Of a stretch of DNA of 64,000 nucleotides, positions 10,338 through 23,405 are shown piece after piece. The translations under genes were made by a program, and so were the position numbers. The notes beneath the pieces were generated by a model, which was given only the letters and a program-made list of their open reading frames with translations, searched no databases and had not been told where the DNA came from. Numbering within the stretch: the stretch's first letter is position 1; each line of letters begins with the position of its first letter. Source of the DNA: Paragonimus westermani (taxonomy: Eukaryota; Platyhelminthes; Trematoda; Plagiorchiida; Troglotrematidae); NCBI GenBank assembly GCA_008508345.1, contig QNGE01001328.1, forward strand, positions 13,948 through 77,947, read 5' to 3'.

Positions 10338-13300
10338 TATACTCTTTAGAGTCTAGGAAATCTTCAGTACAAATATACATGCCAAATATAGTCCACTCTT
10401 CTAATGTGTTATCACTGAGTTCGATCACAGATCACACCGAACCGCTGTAAGTCCTATCCGAATACTACACAGTTTTTGGTGCAAAACATGCTCTACACCT
10501 TTGAGCTAGTGTCACCAACCTGTTGAAACCGGTTTGTGATCAGCTGCAGATAAACGTGATTTTGTTCAGTATACTACAGCTCCGAACTTTTTTAACGTGT
10601 GGGTTTCAACAGTAAGGTTGACAGCATTATCCTAAACTACCTCCAGTATGCCTTCAGTGTTAATGTTGAACAAAGTGGATGAGAATAAGTAACTTTATCA
10701 TTGCTATCAGTGAAGTTTACTGGCACCCTCTCAGTTTGACACCTGAGTGTGGTTGACACATACTGACCACCAAACTTCTCATACCCTCGTTAGAACGTGA
10801 CAGCAGTCGCCTTGATAACGATGTTGCATTCACAGTGGCGCGATTGTCCATATTTATCCCCAAATGTTGGGTCACACCTCGGTGGTACGCAGTACAACAT
10901 TTCGATGGAAAGATTAATTTCAGCAAATCACCTGAGATACACGACACCCCAATGTTATTTACACATAGCCTTGGCTGCGGTGGGTTACATGGCTGGTCGG
11001 TTTAGTGGGTGGTTGTAAGCGCACGTCCTATAGAACAACCAACGGCTGTTTCCAGACGGTGATTCAAGTGATCGGATTCCGAAGTCTGTCAAGCCCCCAC
11101 GAACAACAAAATGTTACACAGCGTCAGAGTTTTACATAACTTCAAACATAAGGCGGCAACACTTATATGATGGGTATAGTCGTATTATGAAAATGTAGTC
11201 GCACAGTGCAACGGAGAAGATTATTTGTTGTAGCGATCATCTCATGAAAGACGAGGCGTGGGCAAAGAAAACTGTCTACGACGAATCATCATCTTCGGCT
11301 GGGAGAGTAATTCTAAATTTATTGACAGCTGGTAAATTATTAGCCGAATCTAACTACGCATCATGGTGACTGAATAAGTGACAAAGGTTTCGTCTTCAGG
11401 CTTAGGAGCACAAACGAAGTTGACCTCAGGTAGTGCTGATCAGGCTAAATAGGGGGGACTAGATCAAAACGCTTCACAGATGGACGCAACGCACAAAGTC
11501 GGTGAAATAATCTTGGTAGGATTACTTTGTGAGGTTCCAGATTAGTTAAATCAGATATACTGTGAACATGCAACAAGTAGTGCATTCGACGCCTTTTAGA
11601 CATTATCTTTCTATCTGTAATCGCTGGTAAGTAAAGGGTATTATCAGTTAGACAAATTTTCAACCTTCAAGTTTTTGGATTCCATTTCTTAGCCCTTTCC
11701 TAAATGTTCTGAACACATTTTGCAACTGCAGAAGTTGGTTTTATTCGTTCGTAACTGTTTATTTGTCGACCACATTAACTTATCCTGAGATACTGTGCTG
11801 GTGATAATCGTGCAACTGAAATAGACTACGACCACTGAACGCTCACTCCAGTCACGTTGACCCGGCCTATCGATTGGACAAGCGAAAGTAGCCAAATGGT
11901 CGAAGCTGAGTTAGTTAATGAGCGCCAGCTTAATGAGTGTAGAACACTGCGCATTCACAACAATTTGCTAACTCCATATTTCCTTTTCATTTGGAAGACG
12001 CCGATCGCTGTTGGTATCCGCTCGGACTATTCGAACAGTTAATCAGCCCGTCACACGATTACGCACATCTGGCTACCGCAAGGCACCGTTTTTCTCGATA
12101 CGGTACATATTCAAGATTTGAGAGTTGAATATTGTTTCATCAGTACTGTACCACTCGGGATTCACAGTCACCTGCGCTTATATCATAAGTAGGTGTGTTC
12201 GGATTTTTGGCTGTAATGGATAATGTACAGACTGCAGATCACGTCAACAGAACCCTTAGCCCGGGCCCCCGATCGAATGAAACATTGTAACAGAGCGGGA
12301 CTGTAATCAGCAACCTGTACTTCGGTCTAGTTCGCCAGTTGAGTGTTGTATTCAATTTCGGCTTGTTTATTAGTAGAATTTTCTGTTGTGGAATAGCTTT
12401 TTTTAACCATTCTCCAACATTGTGACACTTTTACGGCGTGTTCTTCCCGAAGACAAAAAAAATGATATTTTGAAGAGAAAGTAAACTTTGACCACAGTAA
12501 CGTATACATTGTCCCCTGTAATTTGAATAACACTGGAGGCAGTATGCGAAATCATGTTTACATGTACCATTTCAGTTTAACAGTGACTAGGATGCATTCA
12601 CGTGCGTGTGTTGACTGCCTGCGCAGGTCATCACAGCCCAGCACTCATGTGTGTTTTGTTGTCTGATCCAGATTTCTAGGGTTGAGTCCAAGTAGACGGC
12701 CACTACGTCCACTGAAGAATTGCTTAGTAAGCAAAGGTTTCTAGTACAGTCCAACTTTATATCACTGCTGTCATGGAATCCACACTGTCATTTTTTACTG
12801 AAACACGTCGATTTTTGCTTTGTTCACAGGAAAAGGTCGACATATCTGGAGGATGAATTCATGCTATTTGTTTCGCTAAACTTGAGTATGTGAACGAAGC
12901 CGAATTTACATCCTCATTCAGGTAGTTGGTTTGAACTTTTCTAACTTTCGATTAGTTTTATCTCCATCTAGTGATTAAGTACAGCAGCTTTTAAATTGGC
13001 ATTTTTCTTTTCAGGAAAACTGTTCACGGACAAGAGAGGCATGAGACAAGATGTTTGGGGGAGGTTTCTGTGACCAACAAACCCTTGCTTGTCCAGCTGT
13101 TCATTTTTGTTCTACTTGAGCTAGACTCTAGGTCGGCTATCAGGGGATTAGTGTGATATGAGTTGCTGAAAGTAGTGGTCATAATTTCAAGGATGCTACC
13201 GATCTTACAAATAGGGTTCCAAAGTTTATGCTCACCTATTAACAAACTGCTAGAATGGACATAAAATTGAAGTCAATGGTATTTTTGTATTTCTTGTGCT

Positions 13301-13601
13301 CCTTTTAATTACAGCAAAATTTCATTCCCTCTTTGTTTCACTTTAATGGTTTACTGCGCTGCCTTGCACATTCGTTGGGCATTGATCACTATTTTAGAAA
13401 AAAACATATCCCATTGACCACCTAACTACGGAAGACAGCCTAACTCAAATCGTGCGAAGGAACGCAGTGCATGACAGACGGGGTTTGTCGGTTGCAGAAA
13501 CGTCAACATACCTTGGAAGCCTGCGTAGTTATATCGACATGCTGATCGGCTTGCTGAATCCCTAAGAAACAGTATTGGAGTATTAACTCCAGCCTCTACA
13601 G
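10338..13601 (+). other. Mostly non-coding, a few exon-like stretches
   Basis: No retroelement is recognised. About 10760-11000 (+) is open in two frames, one ending in TAG near 11012. A strong acceptor (GATTTTTGCTTTGTTCACAG) at 12830 opens a frame with YLEDEFMLFVSLNLS to a GTGAAC donor near 12889. The acceptor at 13014 (CATTTTTCTTTTCAG) opens a phase-matched frame to about 13150, and that at 13315 opens a frame of about 36 codons. Together these could be upstream exons of the gene ending at 14178, but no clean phase link to 13602 was found. The rest shows nothing I can name. Confidence 0.25.
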
Positions 13602-14178
13602 ACTCAGATTCGTATTCGCACAGAAGGACTGCGCGTGTTGTTGCTTCGGCCACTCTACTCCTTAAAGAATGACAGATATGACATCAATACCAGAAATGTC
13701 ACTGACATTGTGATATTCGAAATTCTCACACACCTTAACAGTGTCGGTCGGCTCAGGTAAGTAGACATATAATCACTTCCAATATGTCTTTGCTTCTGAT
13801 GACTGCATTTTGTAAACATAGAATACAAAGCAAAATGACTAACGGTAAGCTAGAGAACACAATTGGCGACAATTATAACCACTTCCACCGACAACAACAT
13901 TATTGAGGGACTTAATGCAAAAAATTCGGGTATCCATTGTCAATGCCTAGTTGACCATTTAGAATCGCACGAACTGAATTTGTCTTGCCTATCACACAGA
14001 ATGAAGTGGGTAGTACACAACAGAAGTGATTTATTGTTGAACAGGTCAGCTCTGTGTTTTAATGTCTTGTTGTGTAGGTCATATTTGTTGCTCGAGTAGT
14101 GTGTGTGACGATTTCATTCGGCTCACCACAGCATTTTGCATGATGATGTGGTGTTTAAACATTGTGTTGGTTGTGTAA
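13602..14178 (+). CDS. Candidate 3' end of a second host gene
   Basis: Three exons with good signals. 13602-13756 follows the acceptor CTCCAGCCTCTACAG and ends CTCAG|GTAAGTAG, a near-perfect donor; it reads 51 codons including VLLLRPLYSLKNDRYDI and NVTDIVIFEILTHL. 13822-13844 is a 23-nt exon between a CATAG acceptor and an ACG|GTAAGC donor. 14132-14178 follows the acceptor CTCACCACAG and encodes a short hydrophobic tail ending in TAA. Phases match (2, then 1). AATAAA at 14184-14189 fits a polyadenylation signal. The short third exon is the weakest. I do not recognise the protein. Open frames overlapping 13400-13670 in other phases look equally protein-like by eye, so the splice signals carry the case. 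Confidence 0.4.
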
Positions 14179-14189
14179 CGGATAATAAA

Positions 14190-17100
14190 CTGTTTTTGAA
14201 AAGCCGCGTGAAAATCGCCTAGGTAAGCACACCAAAGGTGCTGATAAGAGTAAACCGGTATTGTAGATGAGTATCACAGATGGACCCTATATGCAATCGA
14301 TTGAAGACCGAACACATGAGTTTTGCCGAACAGATTTTTGCCTGCATTAGTTTAAAATGCCGATTTAACTTAGTTACCTTGTTTGGATCGAAACACTTTG
14401 CTTAGTGAGGTACTGTACCCTAAGAAGTTTGCAGTCTTTAATGACTAGTATTCGAAACAGACCGCGAATTACCAGCCAACAGCACGGTGATCCAAATAAG
14501 CACCAGAAGTGAGACTGAGCGGAATGCGTCCAAGCCTCTCATCATAAGACCTTCTACTTACTACTCGAGTGCGAATAGGTGAAGGTGTATGGGGTGAGGT
14601 GTGATTTCATACTGACCTGTCTGCACCGGGCGTTGTGATTAGGTTACCCACACGTTAGGCAGGCTCCGGTCGATAATTTCACTGACAAGTAACTATCTCA
14701 GCATAACGTGACCAGCCAGAAAATCAATTCTGTCGACGTCTCAATGACTGAAATTACACCACAGTAGCCAGCCGAAACATACAATTTTGTTATGATGGAA
14801 GCAAGTAGCCATATATGCAAAAGTCAGTGCCTCCGTCCTCTTGTTTCTAGTCCATTGTCATCACTCGTCTCTAATGAAATCATAACAGTGGTATTAGCTA
14901 AGAAAACTGAACAATTGCTGAGATCCATTTAGAGGACAATTGTCACAACAGTGCCAACCCCCTCCAAATATGTGCATACTGCTTGGTGTTTGTTTGTTAA
15001 TTTGGTTCAACTCGGGTCCAGTCAATAAACCGCTCCACTTACCTCGGCATTTGCATAACCAAGACCTCAGCGAGCAGAAGTATTAATTCAATATCACAGT
15101 CTTGTACAATCAATATGACGTTAATGATGAATCGTACTTAGCAAGGGATAGCGGATAAGTCGTAGGCGCAGAAACTGTTAAATAACGATTTTTACTCGGA
15201 TATAGTTAATGACGTGGATCTACATCTGAGGACAAAAATAGAGCATGATTATACCCGTTATATAGTTTTTGAGATTGGGACACACTGAGACACAGTAGAG
15301 TCACTGTTTTCGTATTGTCTACCTGAAGTCTTGAGTTTAACAGTTACACCTCTTCCAACTTTACACGTACACGACACTGTTTATATCGAATGAAATTCAA
15401 TGAGCCTGGAACATTGCGTACCACTCTTGCCACTGGATAATGTTTTAGGAATATATGAAGAATTTTAAAGTCATTGGTCAAAAAAACGCAAAAACTCTTC
15501 TGTCGAAATACACCTGTACCGACATGCAAAGTATTGGACAGTAGAGGTTGTGAAGGACTTTAGTGTTAAACTGTAAAACCACACTTGAGCAAAATGAATG
15601 TAAATATGAAAACATCCCGTTAACAGGTGGATTATTATATCGTCTACGTATTTTATAGATTCCATTCTAAAAAAAGTTTTGTTTTCAACAAGTAGTTGGA
15701 CAAATACCTTCATGAAGTTGTTGATGGTTTGCTCTCTTGTAATGAATTACCAGAACACCGATGCAATCAGATCTGTCGGACTGTTAACAATGCGTGTCAG
15801 ACCGACTGACCAGTTTGGCAAAACTATTCGACAGTGTCCAAGCAAAAATGTATCTTTTGGATTGAGCAATTGGTCGATCTACGGCAAGAGAGAAAAAAAT
15901 GGGAAGAAATCCAGCGACGAATAGGGAGGAATCCTGATCCTTTGAGTGTATAACCTGGCAACAGTAAAAAAGTTGAATTCCTGAACAAGATGACGAAGGG
16001 CATTTGAATACTACTCATTCATAAAAAATAACTCCTTACTGATGGACCAGAAACATTGGAGAGTTTATTTTCTTACTAAGTAGGGCAAAACTGAGTGAGC
16101 ATCACAGGATAGTAGGAGAACCTGAATTGGACATGATCAAACTGATGCAGGTCAGTGTATCTGTACTGAGACTTTATGGGTACGAGCTAAATTTCTTGCA
16201 AAGGTGTTCAACTCTATTAGTGTATATGTGAAGGACAAAATATTCTTCTTCGGTACTGGTGTTAGAACTATTACAGTTCAACAACCTGTGCCGATTTTTC
16301 TAGCTACTACAGTTTTTATCCGTCTGGCAGTTTAACCTTAACGCTAGATGACTAACTACTGATATAAACACCTTGTGTTAGGGTCTCGTAACTCTCGTTG
16401 GATTATTTAAATGCTGGACTTCCAAGTGACAATCTGATCACTGTTAATGATAGACAAATTTTTTATGTTAGCTGTACAGCACAGAATTCTCTTTGACTGA
16501 TAACAGTCTTATGATCTATACGTTCACCCCTATCAAGCGTAACATTATCCAACCAAGGGAATACGTGTCAGTAAACAAAACGTTGTTCAGCAGGTTCAGT
16601 GATATATTTTGACTACCGGGTTACATTTTTGTGTTAACCAGATGTTCACTGCACTTGTATCGGCCAACACGTGCACTGCTCGCACTGCTGTTTACAGCGC
16701 TCTTGTAGGCTTGTCTAATGAATCGGTTATAATAATACTGATCGGTGAAATAAACATCAATTGTTTGACGCTACAATTAGTTAAAAAAAAGGGGCGCAAG
16801 CTCAACTCCTGGGCTCAAACAGACAGGCCGCATGCTGTCTGGGAGCTTCAAGAAACCAACGAATTTGCTGTAGTCGGTGTTTCTGAACTACGAAAAATAT
16901 ACATCCGTATAGTAAGGTTATATTGACAAATACTCGATCAATAACAATACGGTTTCCTAATGACGCGCAAGAAGTGTTTTGTACATTTCCAAAATCAGTC
17001 CATAATTTTCGTGTTCTTTCGTTTCATTCACATACGAACATTCTGGTTGATCCGTTTCAGCCTTCGTCCTTCTGTCATGAGCCACTTCTTAATTCACAAC

Positions 17101-19500
17101 CGCCTATGAAATCAGGCAAACACAATGCAAAAAAATGATGACGAGCAGGAACCTGTCAGCACTAACGTGCTCATCTCAACAGGCAAACCAGTCTAACACC
17201 AGTTCATGAACATCACATGTGTGGGAAACGGAACGAGCGGATTTTCGACACACGTCCAAAAATTAATCTGAGCAAACAATTCTTGCTCCTCGGGCCAAAT
17301 ACGCTGAAGTCCCTTCATATGCACGATCGTAAGTAATTTGTAAAATGTTTTAGCATTTGTAATCTTTCTTACACAAGTTTAAAAGTGTATGATAATGACC
17401 TCTCCATAAGCGGGTGTTACGTGATTCCGGCTCTGTACACAGTTGAGTCAGCGCACAATGGGATCCACTGTAATGAAACTCTGTTGTGTCAGTTGACTTC
17501 GAATGTCAGTCACGAATGGAAGGTCAGCAATGTTCTGTAATGAAGGCTGCTTATAAAGCGTCGATTCGTGGATTTTGGGGACATTGACGTGGGCAGGTTA
17601 ATATTCTTCCGTGCCAAAACTGTTGACGCAATCTGATAAGAAATTCAAAGTTGGTGTTGATCTACTGTGAACTGTTAATCAGTAGTGTGCGTTCCTCAGG
17701 CGATTGAGTCTAAATTTATGCTTGAAAGGGGGCAATTTGGTGAAGGTTGCGCAGAGCGTACGGACAACGCGCCATATATGCATTCCGATAAATCTGGCTT
17801 GAGTCTACAACCGGCCACCGGAGCAACGATTCATTTGGCTCATCTCAGTCACGACTGCGTGTCAGTCTCACGTGGCGTATCTTTTTTACAACCCTGTGCC
17901 CACTTAATATGCTGATGGGCGTGCAGTCGTCATTGGCTATTACATTTTGCATGTTAGATAGTACACCACTTTGAATAACTCAATATTACCAGAGTGACTG
18001 TTGAAGCAGATGTGTGTGCAACATTGGTAGCAGAAGTCAGTTGCGCCAGTGTGTGGGAATAATCATTTAGCGGGTGGAGTTCAGTGCATAAGGGTCGATC
18101 TAGCAGTTGACATTTCAGGACGTTCTACATTTCTGATTCAAACAATCAGTCTTGGAGTAAGTTTGCAGAAACAGAACACCAATAAAATTATGGTACAATA
18201 ATTCTCCTTAACAAAGACTATCATCGAAGAGGTGGAAATGTTTTCATCAATGAGAGTATTTTCCGGAGAAAAGGGCGCGTCAGTTCCATGGAAATCGATT
18301 GGTGTGAATGCAATACAGTGAGTTGAACAAATTATTCTTTAACGCTCATTGGAATACGCATACGTATATACTGATTATATTGGTCTCAAAGAACTGTGTT
18401 TTATTATAGGAATGTGACATACACCCCCCCCCCAGAACCAAGCTATCCATTAGCTTTCACTTACGAAGTGTTTTATAAATCATGCTGCCAGTGTAGTGCC
18501 CATGGATCCACACTGACGTTACCAGTAGCAATATTTTTCACAGACAGTCCAAACAAGAGTATGCAGAACAAACGGCAATCTGCTGGCGTTACTATTTTGA
18601 GTATATGCTGCTATGAAGCAGCCAGAGTATGTGCTGGTTGATATATTGCCAGGTTTCCCAGGCTAAATATCAACTATCAGAAGGATAAGTCCATTGAATG
18701 TGTTGGACGAACATGTCTTAACCTAGCTGCCTGTCCCGGTTGTTAATCAGATCTTATCATATAAAAGAGTAAGGTGTATAGCTTTTTTCCCGAGCGGTAT
18801 CATTCACTTCAAAGTAACGCTTTGTAGTCAACATGTAAACAGATGCTGTAATCCGATATGGCTGTCTCATCGTCTCTTTCTATGGGGAATGGACTCATTT
18901 TGAATGCAAAACATTTCTGTGTTTTATTTCGGGAGTTCTTCTCCAAAGGAGATGTCTAATGCAAAACTGTTCGTTTTACAAACTTGTATACTAATTCGGT
19001 CTTTTTTCCGGGGCAACACTAACGAAGTTAACATGGCTGCAAACTACAGCTAACCTGTTTCGGAGAAATCGGTCAGTGCAAGCTTTCGTTAGCGTACTGT
19101 TTTTACTCTAAATAGATTTCTTGAAAGGTACATTTGGGCTGGAATGCTCTTTGGCATATCGCAAGCACGTCACAAGTAATAAAAACGAATATGCTGTATG
19201 TTTTACACGCACCGTAAAAAATGGTGGACGCCACACAAATTAATTGCATTTAGTTTCAGAGGAGTGTTGCAAACGTCAGTACGTATCTGCTGGAACAATG
19301 CAGTGCGCCACAATAATTTACCGGATCACAAACATGATCACTCAATTCTTTCTATACAACAAACCTACCAGTTACACCTTAAAAATAGAATTGTCCCACC
19401 TTGTATGAATAAGGTAAGTGAGTCCTTCATTGAACTAGGCTGGCTCGAGGTTGGAGATATTCGTTTCCAGCAAAGCCTGTCCATACGGACGAATTTACAT
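14190..19500. other. Intergenic or intronic DNA
   Basis: No retroelement domain or RNA gene seen. One weak exon candidate at about 17273-17331 (+) ends at GTAAGTAA and reads TILAPRAKYAEVPSYAR. A C10 run lies at 18424-18433. Open frames here are short and without recognisable motifs. Confidence 0.3.
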
Positions 19501-19509
19501 AATGCCTGT

Positions 19510-20690
19510 ACATAATACTCACCACAGCTGGCTTGCTCTGAACCACCTGCAGTTCCACTCACACTACGACTTTATTGTAAGCCCGAAGGAATAAGACCAA
19601 GAGGTGCGTGAGTGGAAGTTTTTGTGGTCCAGTCTGTCAGTGCTGGTTAGTGAAATAGGAGAGTGACATGAAAGCTGTACCCTTGTGTCTCGGAAACAAA
19701 AAATCGAGCTGCTAAAGTGGTAGGAATCGAACTGAGGAGAGAAATATTGAAAGTGTAAAACAAGAAATCACTGTGGTTGAAAGAAGGAAAAAGAACAAGC
19801 ATTGGATTGGAAAGTGAACAAAACAAGCATTATTTTAATGCGTCAGCAGAGCAGAAGAAAAGAAAAGGTGACAAGGTAAGATGGCTTGGGTTTCTGAAAA
19901 AAACGGGTGGTGTAACAGATGACGACGGTCAAAATATACATAGTGCAGACATAACTTACTTGCGCCTAACATACTTAGCGTTAAATCGTTGACAGTGCAC
20001 AGTGAGCGGGTTGGTCACCTAACAAACAGAAATGACTAGCTCATTCGCGGTCGAATTCATCACAACACCATGCAATCGTGTTGCTATCAACCTTGGCACC
20101 TACAGATCCCTCACATAACACACGCCTCAGTTCACGGACGCGCAACCACAACTCAATGAACCTTCAGACACCTGGTCGGATTCGATCTCACCACAATGTC
20201 CACTTCAACGCTACGTCCTCCAAAAAGCAATACTCTACATCGAAACCCAAAACACTTTCATGGATAACATCCTGTCAAAACAGCTTCTGAACAACAGGAT
20301 TTCGTCCACATACACGAAGTTGCTCGTACAACAGCTGCTTCGAAATCCGTTCCTCGGCCATTCCACGGACGTGTTCCAGCCATCGGGATTGATTGAGTGT
20401 CAACGTGTCTTTACTCCCGTCCTCGTCCGTTTGCCGAATAACCTCAATGTTCGGATTTGTGTGCGACCAGCCGATGTACGTGATGCATTCTAGTCAATGC
20501 AGACGGAAGCTGTTGAGATGCCTGATATACACTGACACGCTGCCCAGGTTTCTTGTACAACAGCGTAACCAGGATCTAGTCAACATAGGAGTCCGGATAA
20601 TAACAGTCCTCAAGCCTGACCCCCATGCAAAGTTAGCAGAATTAGTCGCACACGGTTGGCAGCATCCGATTCGGATTAGTCTGTCACAGT
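19510..20690 (-). mobile_element. Truncated LINE, copy 2a
   Basis: - strand. From 20690 downward the frames contain the C-terminal part of a LINE RT polyprotein. A degenerate RHLNSFRLH..LECITYIGW segment corresponds to the CLRRI..I.W block. SRWLEHVRGMAEERISKQLL matches the family's RWLGHV.RM...R.P..LL block. Next comes a VVQKL..QDVIHESVLG segment, where the family has GGQ..R..D.LK, and finally FIELWLRVRELRR to CDEFDRE with a stop at 20041-20043, the same end as copy 1. 19510-20040 is the 3' region, alignable with 20700-21190. Frames are broken and the 5' part is missing. Copy 2b lies directly upstream on the same strand, giving a head-to-tail pair with a period near 1.18 kb. Confidence 0.72.
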
Positions 20691-21335
20691 GACCAACGCC
20701 AAAGGACGCCTGCGCTAAACCATCAATGCAACTGGCTTGCATCGCACTAATTGCGGTTCCACCCACACACCACATATCCAGTGTAAACCCGAAGGAATAA
20801 TACCGGGAGGTGTGCAAGTGGGGCCTTTCTGTCCAGCCGGCCAATGATGGTTAGCCAGTTGGTTGGCTAATAAATGAATGAAACTCCTATCTCTCGGAAA
20901 CTAAACAGAAAGGGGCTGCAATGACGAGATCTAAACTAAGAAGAAAGATCAGTGAAGTGTAATACAAGAAGCATTGCAGTATATGAGTGCAGGTAAGTAC
21001 ATCCCAGAGAAGATAAGAATGGAAAGAAGAGCGGATTACTTGTTAACTTTCAGACTGTTGACCGATGCAGTCGTTAACAGGAGTGGAATGAATACACTGA
21101 TATGACCTATCTGACCGGAGCCTAACGTACTCGTCGTCTCTCCGCGGACGGTGTATTATGAGTGACTATGTGTGTGCTATGGTGACCTACTAATTCCAAT
21201 CGGCCGGCGCATTCGCGGCCGCACACATCGCAACGCCATATATAGTCACGTCACCGCGATCTATGGCACCAATGGTTCCCTTCCGTAACGCACGCTTCCG
21301 CACGCTGGTTCTGCTAATCTCATTTGGATTCGGTT
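20691..21335 (-). mobile_element. Truncated LINE, copy 2b
   Basis: - strand. 21200-21335 encodes a diverged version of the same C-terminus (SVRKRALRKGTIGAI aligns with LRVRELRRVLCEGSVGA). 20691-21190 is the 3' region and matches 19510-20040 and 7140-7400. Everything 5' of the last about 40 codons is missing. It is the more diverged member of the pair. The open frame 20494-20844 (-) spans the junction between the copies and is not a separate gene. Confidence 0.62.
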
Positions 21336-21510
21336 CTCATGAAATCGTCGGACGGAGACTCACTTTTTATCGACCCTCTTTTGCAGTTGACAAACAGGCT
21401 ACGCAAGGTCGGTGCCTCGAACTCTGCTGAAAAATCTTAGTGACATGGCTATCGATTTCAACAAACGTGACTGTTACCGTGACGCATCCCGAGAAGCAGT
21501 TGGGCAATCC

Positions 21511-21542
<32 letters not shown>
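21511..21542. repeat. (AT)n microsatellite
   Basis: Run of about 16 AT units starting after CCGTAT, between LINE copy 2b and non-repeat DNA. Likely length-variable. Confidence 0.9.
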
Positions 21543-21544
<2 letters not shown>

Positions 21545-23149
21545 AGTGATTGTGCCCGAACTTTCCGGCATGTTGATTTGGTATGATACATTGTAATACA
21601 GATGCGAGTGTCTTAAGTTTTAACTTTCATCGATCCGTTAAACTCGATTCTGATGCCTTACTATGAGGTGGGTTCATTGATTAGATTATGTGCTTGGTTT
21701 CCAATATAGTCAGTATTCAGATTGTGATGCAGCCTGTTCAACAGGTGAAGGCCCTGGAAAACTTCATGATATTATTTCGTTCTATTGTTGACCAACCATT
21801 ACCCCAGTTTTTCAAATACTCCTCTGCAAGTCAGGTAGTGCAGTCTAAGGTTTACAGTGATGTCTGCTTTAATAATGAAGTATAGTAGTGCTAGGGTGTG
21901 CTTTGAAGACATTGCTGACTGTTCGCTGATCTGTTACCCGACGAGCAATGGTCATAGATACCAGCGCAATTTTCGTCACCCCAACAGCCGTGATGTCAAA
22001 TTGACCTAGATTTGGACATCTAAGCCCGTTCACAAACCACGTGGATAGTTTATGCGCGCCAGAGAAAAAAATCTCACACTTCGCATAGATCCTCCCATAT
22101 CGTGCATGAACCTGCATCATGGCTTTTCTAGCCTTACCACCTACGCGAACGACGTCTTTCAATGTCGGCTAAGTGGGTCAATGCTATGATGTCCGAAATC
22201 AAGGCAACGGTCGGCTCCACGGCTTGTACAGTGGTCTGGTGCAGGACAGTGGGACAAAGTCAGTCTGTTTCGCTTGTTTCGCTTCGTTTATGTGTGCTCA
22301 GTCGTTGACTTTGGTTGCGTGGTATTCATTTCAATGGTATCTTCTGTCGCATAAATCTTGCATTATACGAATGGAAAGAACATATACATTTTAACCCTAG
22401 TACGATGTATTTCCTGACTTAATAGATCACTGGACCATTATTGACTAGTCTCACGGATCTTTAGCTTAGTCTGGTTTTTTCAACAGACTTCCCAAGATGT
22501 TTCGTACATGGAAGATTAATTGCTAACAGACTTGTAGCGAAATATTTGTGGGAATAATCTCAAAATACAAATTCAAACATCTGGCCTTCTGAAAAAGTTG
22601 GCTCATGACGCAGATAGACAGTAAATCTCATCTACTAAGAATGTTTAGAAGTATTAATGTCATCCCGTCTACCAATTCAAGCTGCTTTTTGTTCGTCTAT
22701 CGCCGTTTCAATAAAGATACAACTGTAATGATTGGTAAAACAGAGGATTACCAAAATTGGGAGCAAACACCTTGGCCAATCATCGAGCACAAACCCGAAG
22801 CAGCCGCCCGGCTACATGACAGCTAGATGGAGATGTTAGTTTACGTTTGATACAAAACCAAGTTGATTGAGATCAACACAAACAATTTTGAAAGAGGGGA
22901 TTTGCTTATTACTGTTATGCTGAAGACTGGTGAATTGCATTCAATGATCGAAATGCTAAAGTGAATCAAGTCGGTTTGGACATGCTGTAGAATCGATATA
23001 ACATAAATACATACACTTTTTCATTGGATTGAAAGTAACTTGTTGTTCTCATTTCTTTAACAAGTTACACAAAAGTAGCTACATAGAAACCATTGAGATA
23101 GTTGAACCCTATGCACTAGCCATTCACTACCTGTTGTTACATAGTTACA
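21543..23149. other. No confident feature
   Basis: One weak candidate terminal exon at about 22722-22826 (+) contains KTEDYQNWEQTPWPIIEH and ends in TAG, after an AATAAAG acceptor that is not convincing. Otherwise nothing recognised. Confidence 0.2.
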
Positions 23150-23405
23150 CGTGTAACGCGCAACCGAAATTTGCGCGCGCACACGGATCAAATTTGAATT
23201 GTGTAACAGAGCATGCTACCATAATGTTAGTGCCATTTTGGCGTTCCTTAGTTTGAGTCGTGTGTATGGCTAGCTGGGCCTTCGGTTCATGCTTGTTCGC
23301 GTTGTTTTCTTTTACAGGACCATTGCTGGAACCCCTAACTCGGAAGAATGCTGTCCGCCTGTGTCTGTACGTTGCCCTATATCGGTTCATGAGTGTAACG
23401 GGCAA
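23150..23405 (+). repeat. Dispersed repeat R4, copy 1
   Basis: Matches 40676-40935: shared blocks include AATTG(T/C)GTAACAG, a GCTGGGCCTTCG block near 23274 versus 40786, and the TTGCTGRAACCC block near 23322 versus 40834. A third partial copy lies at 25980-26070. Family not recognised and no open frame is conserved between copies, so probably a non-coding repeat or a decayed UTR of a larger element. Confidence 0.55.

Noticed and set aside
13548..13670. + frame in another phase over the exon at 13602-13756
   Set aside because: It reads plausibly but lacks a donor, while the overlapping phase has near-perfect splice sites at both ends.
14245..14275. CTGATAAGAG...AAAC resembling the hammerhead of the SINEs
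   Set aside because: No tRNA-like head, no paired stem I and no cleavage triplet in place.
15471..15713. YVDD string in a - strand frame, suggesting an RT
   Set aside because: None of the flanking RT blocks (fingers, MGSPLG or LPFG) are present; judged a coincidence.
16780..16920. Possible LINE endonuclease N-terminus (VVGVSELRK)
   Set aside because: A single short motif without the catalytic Asn, Glu and His blocks that should surround it.
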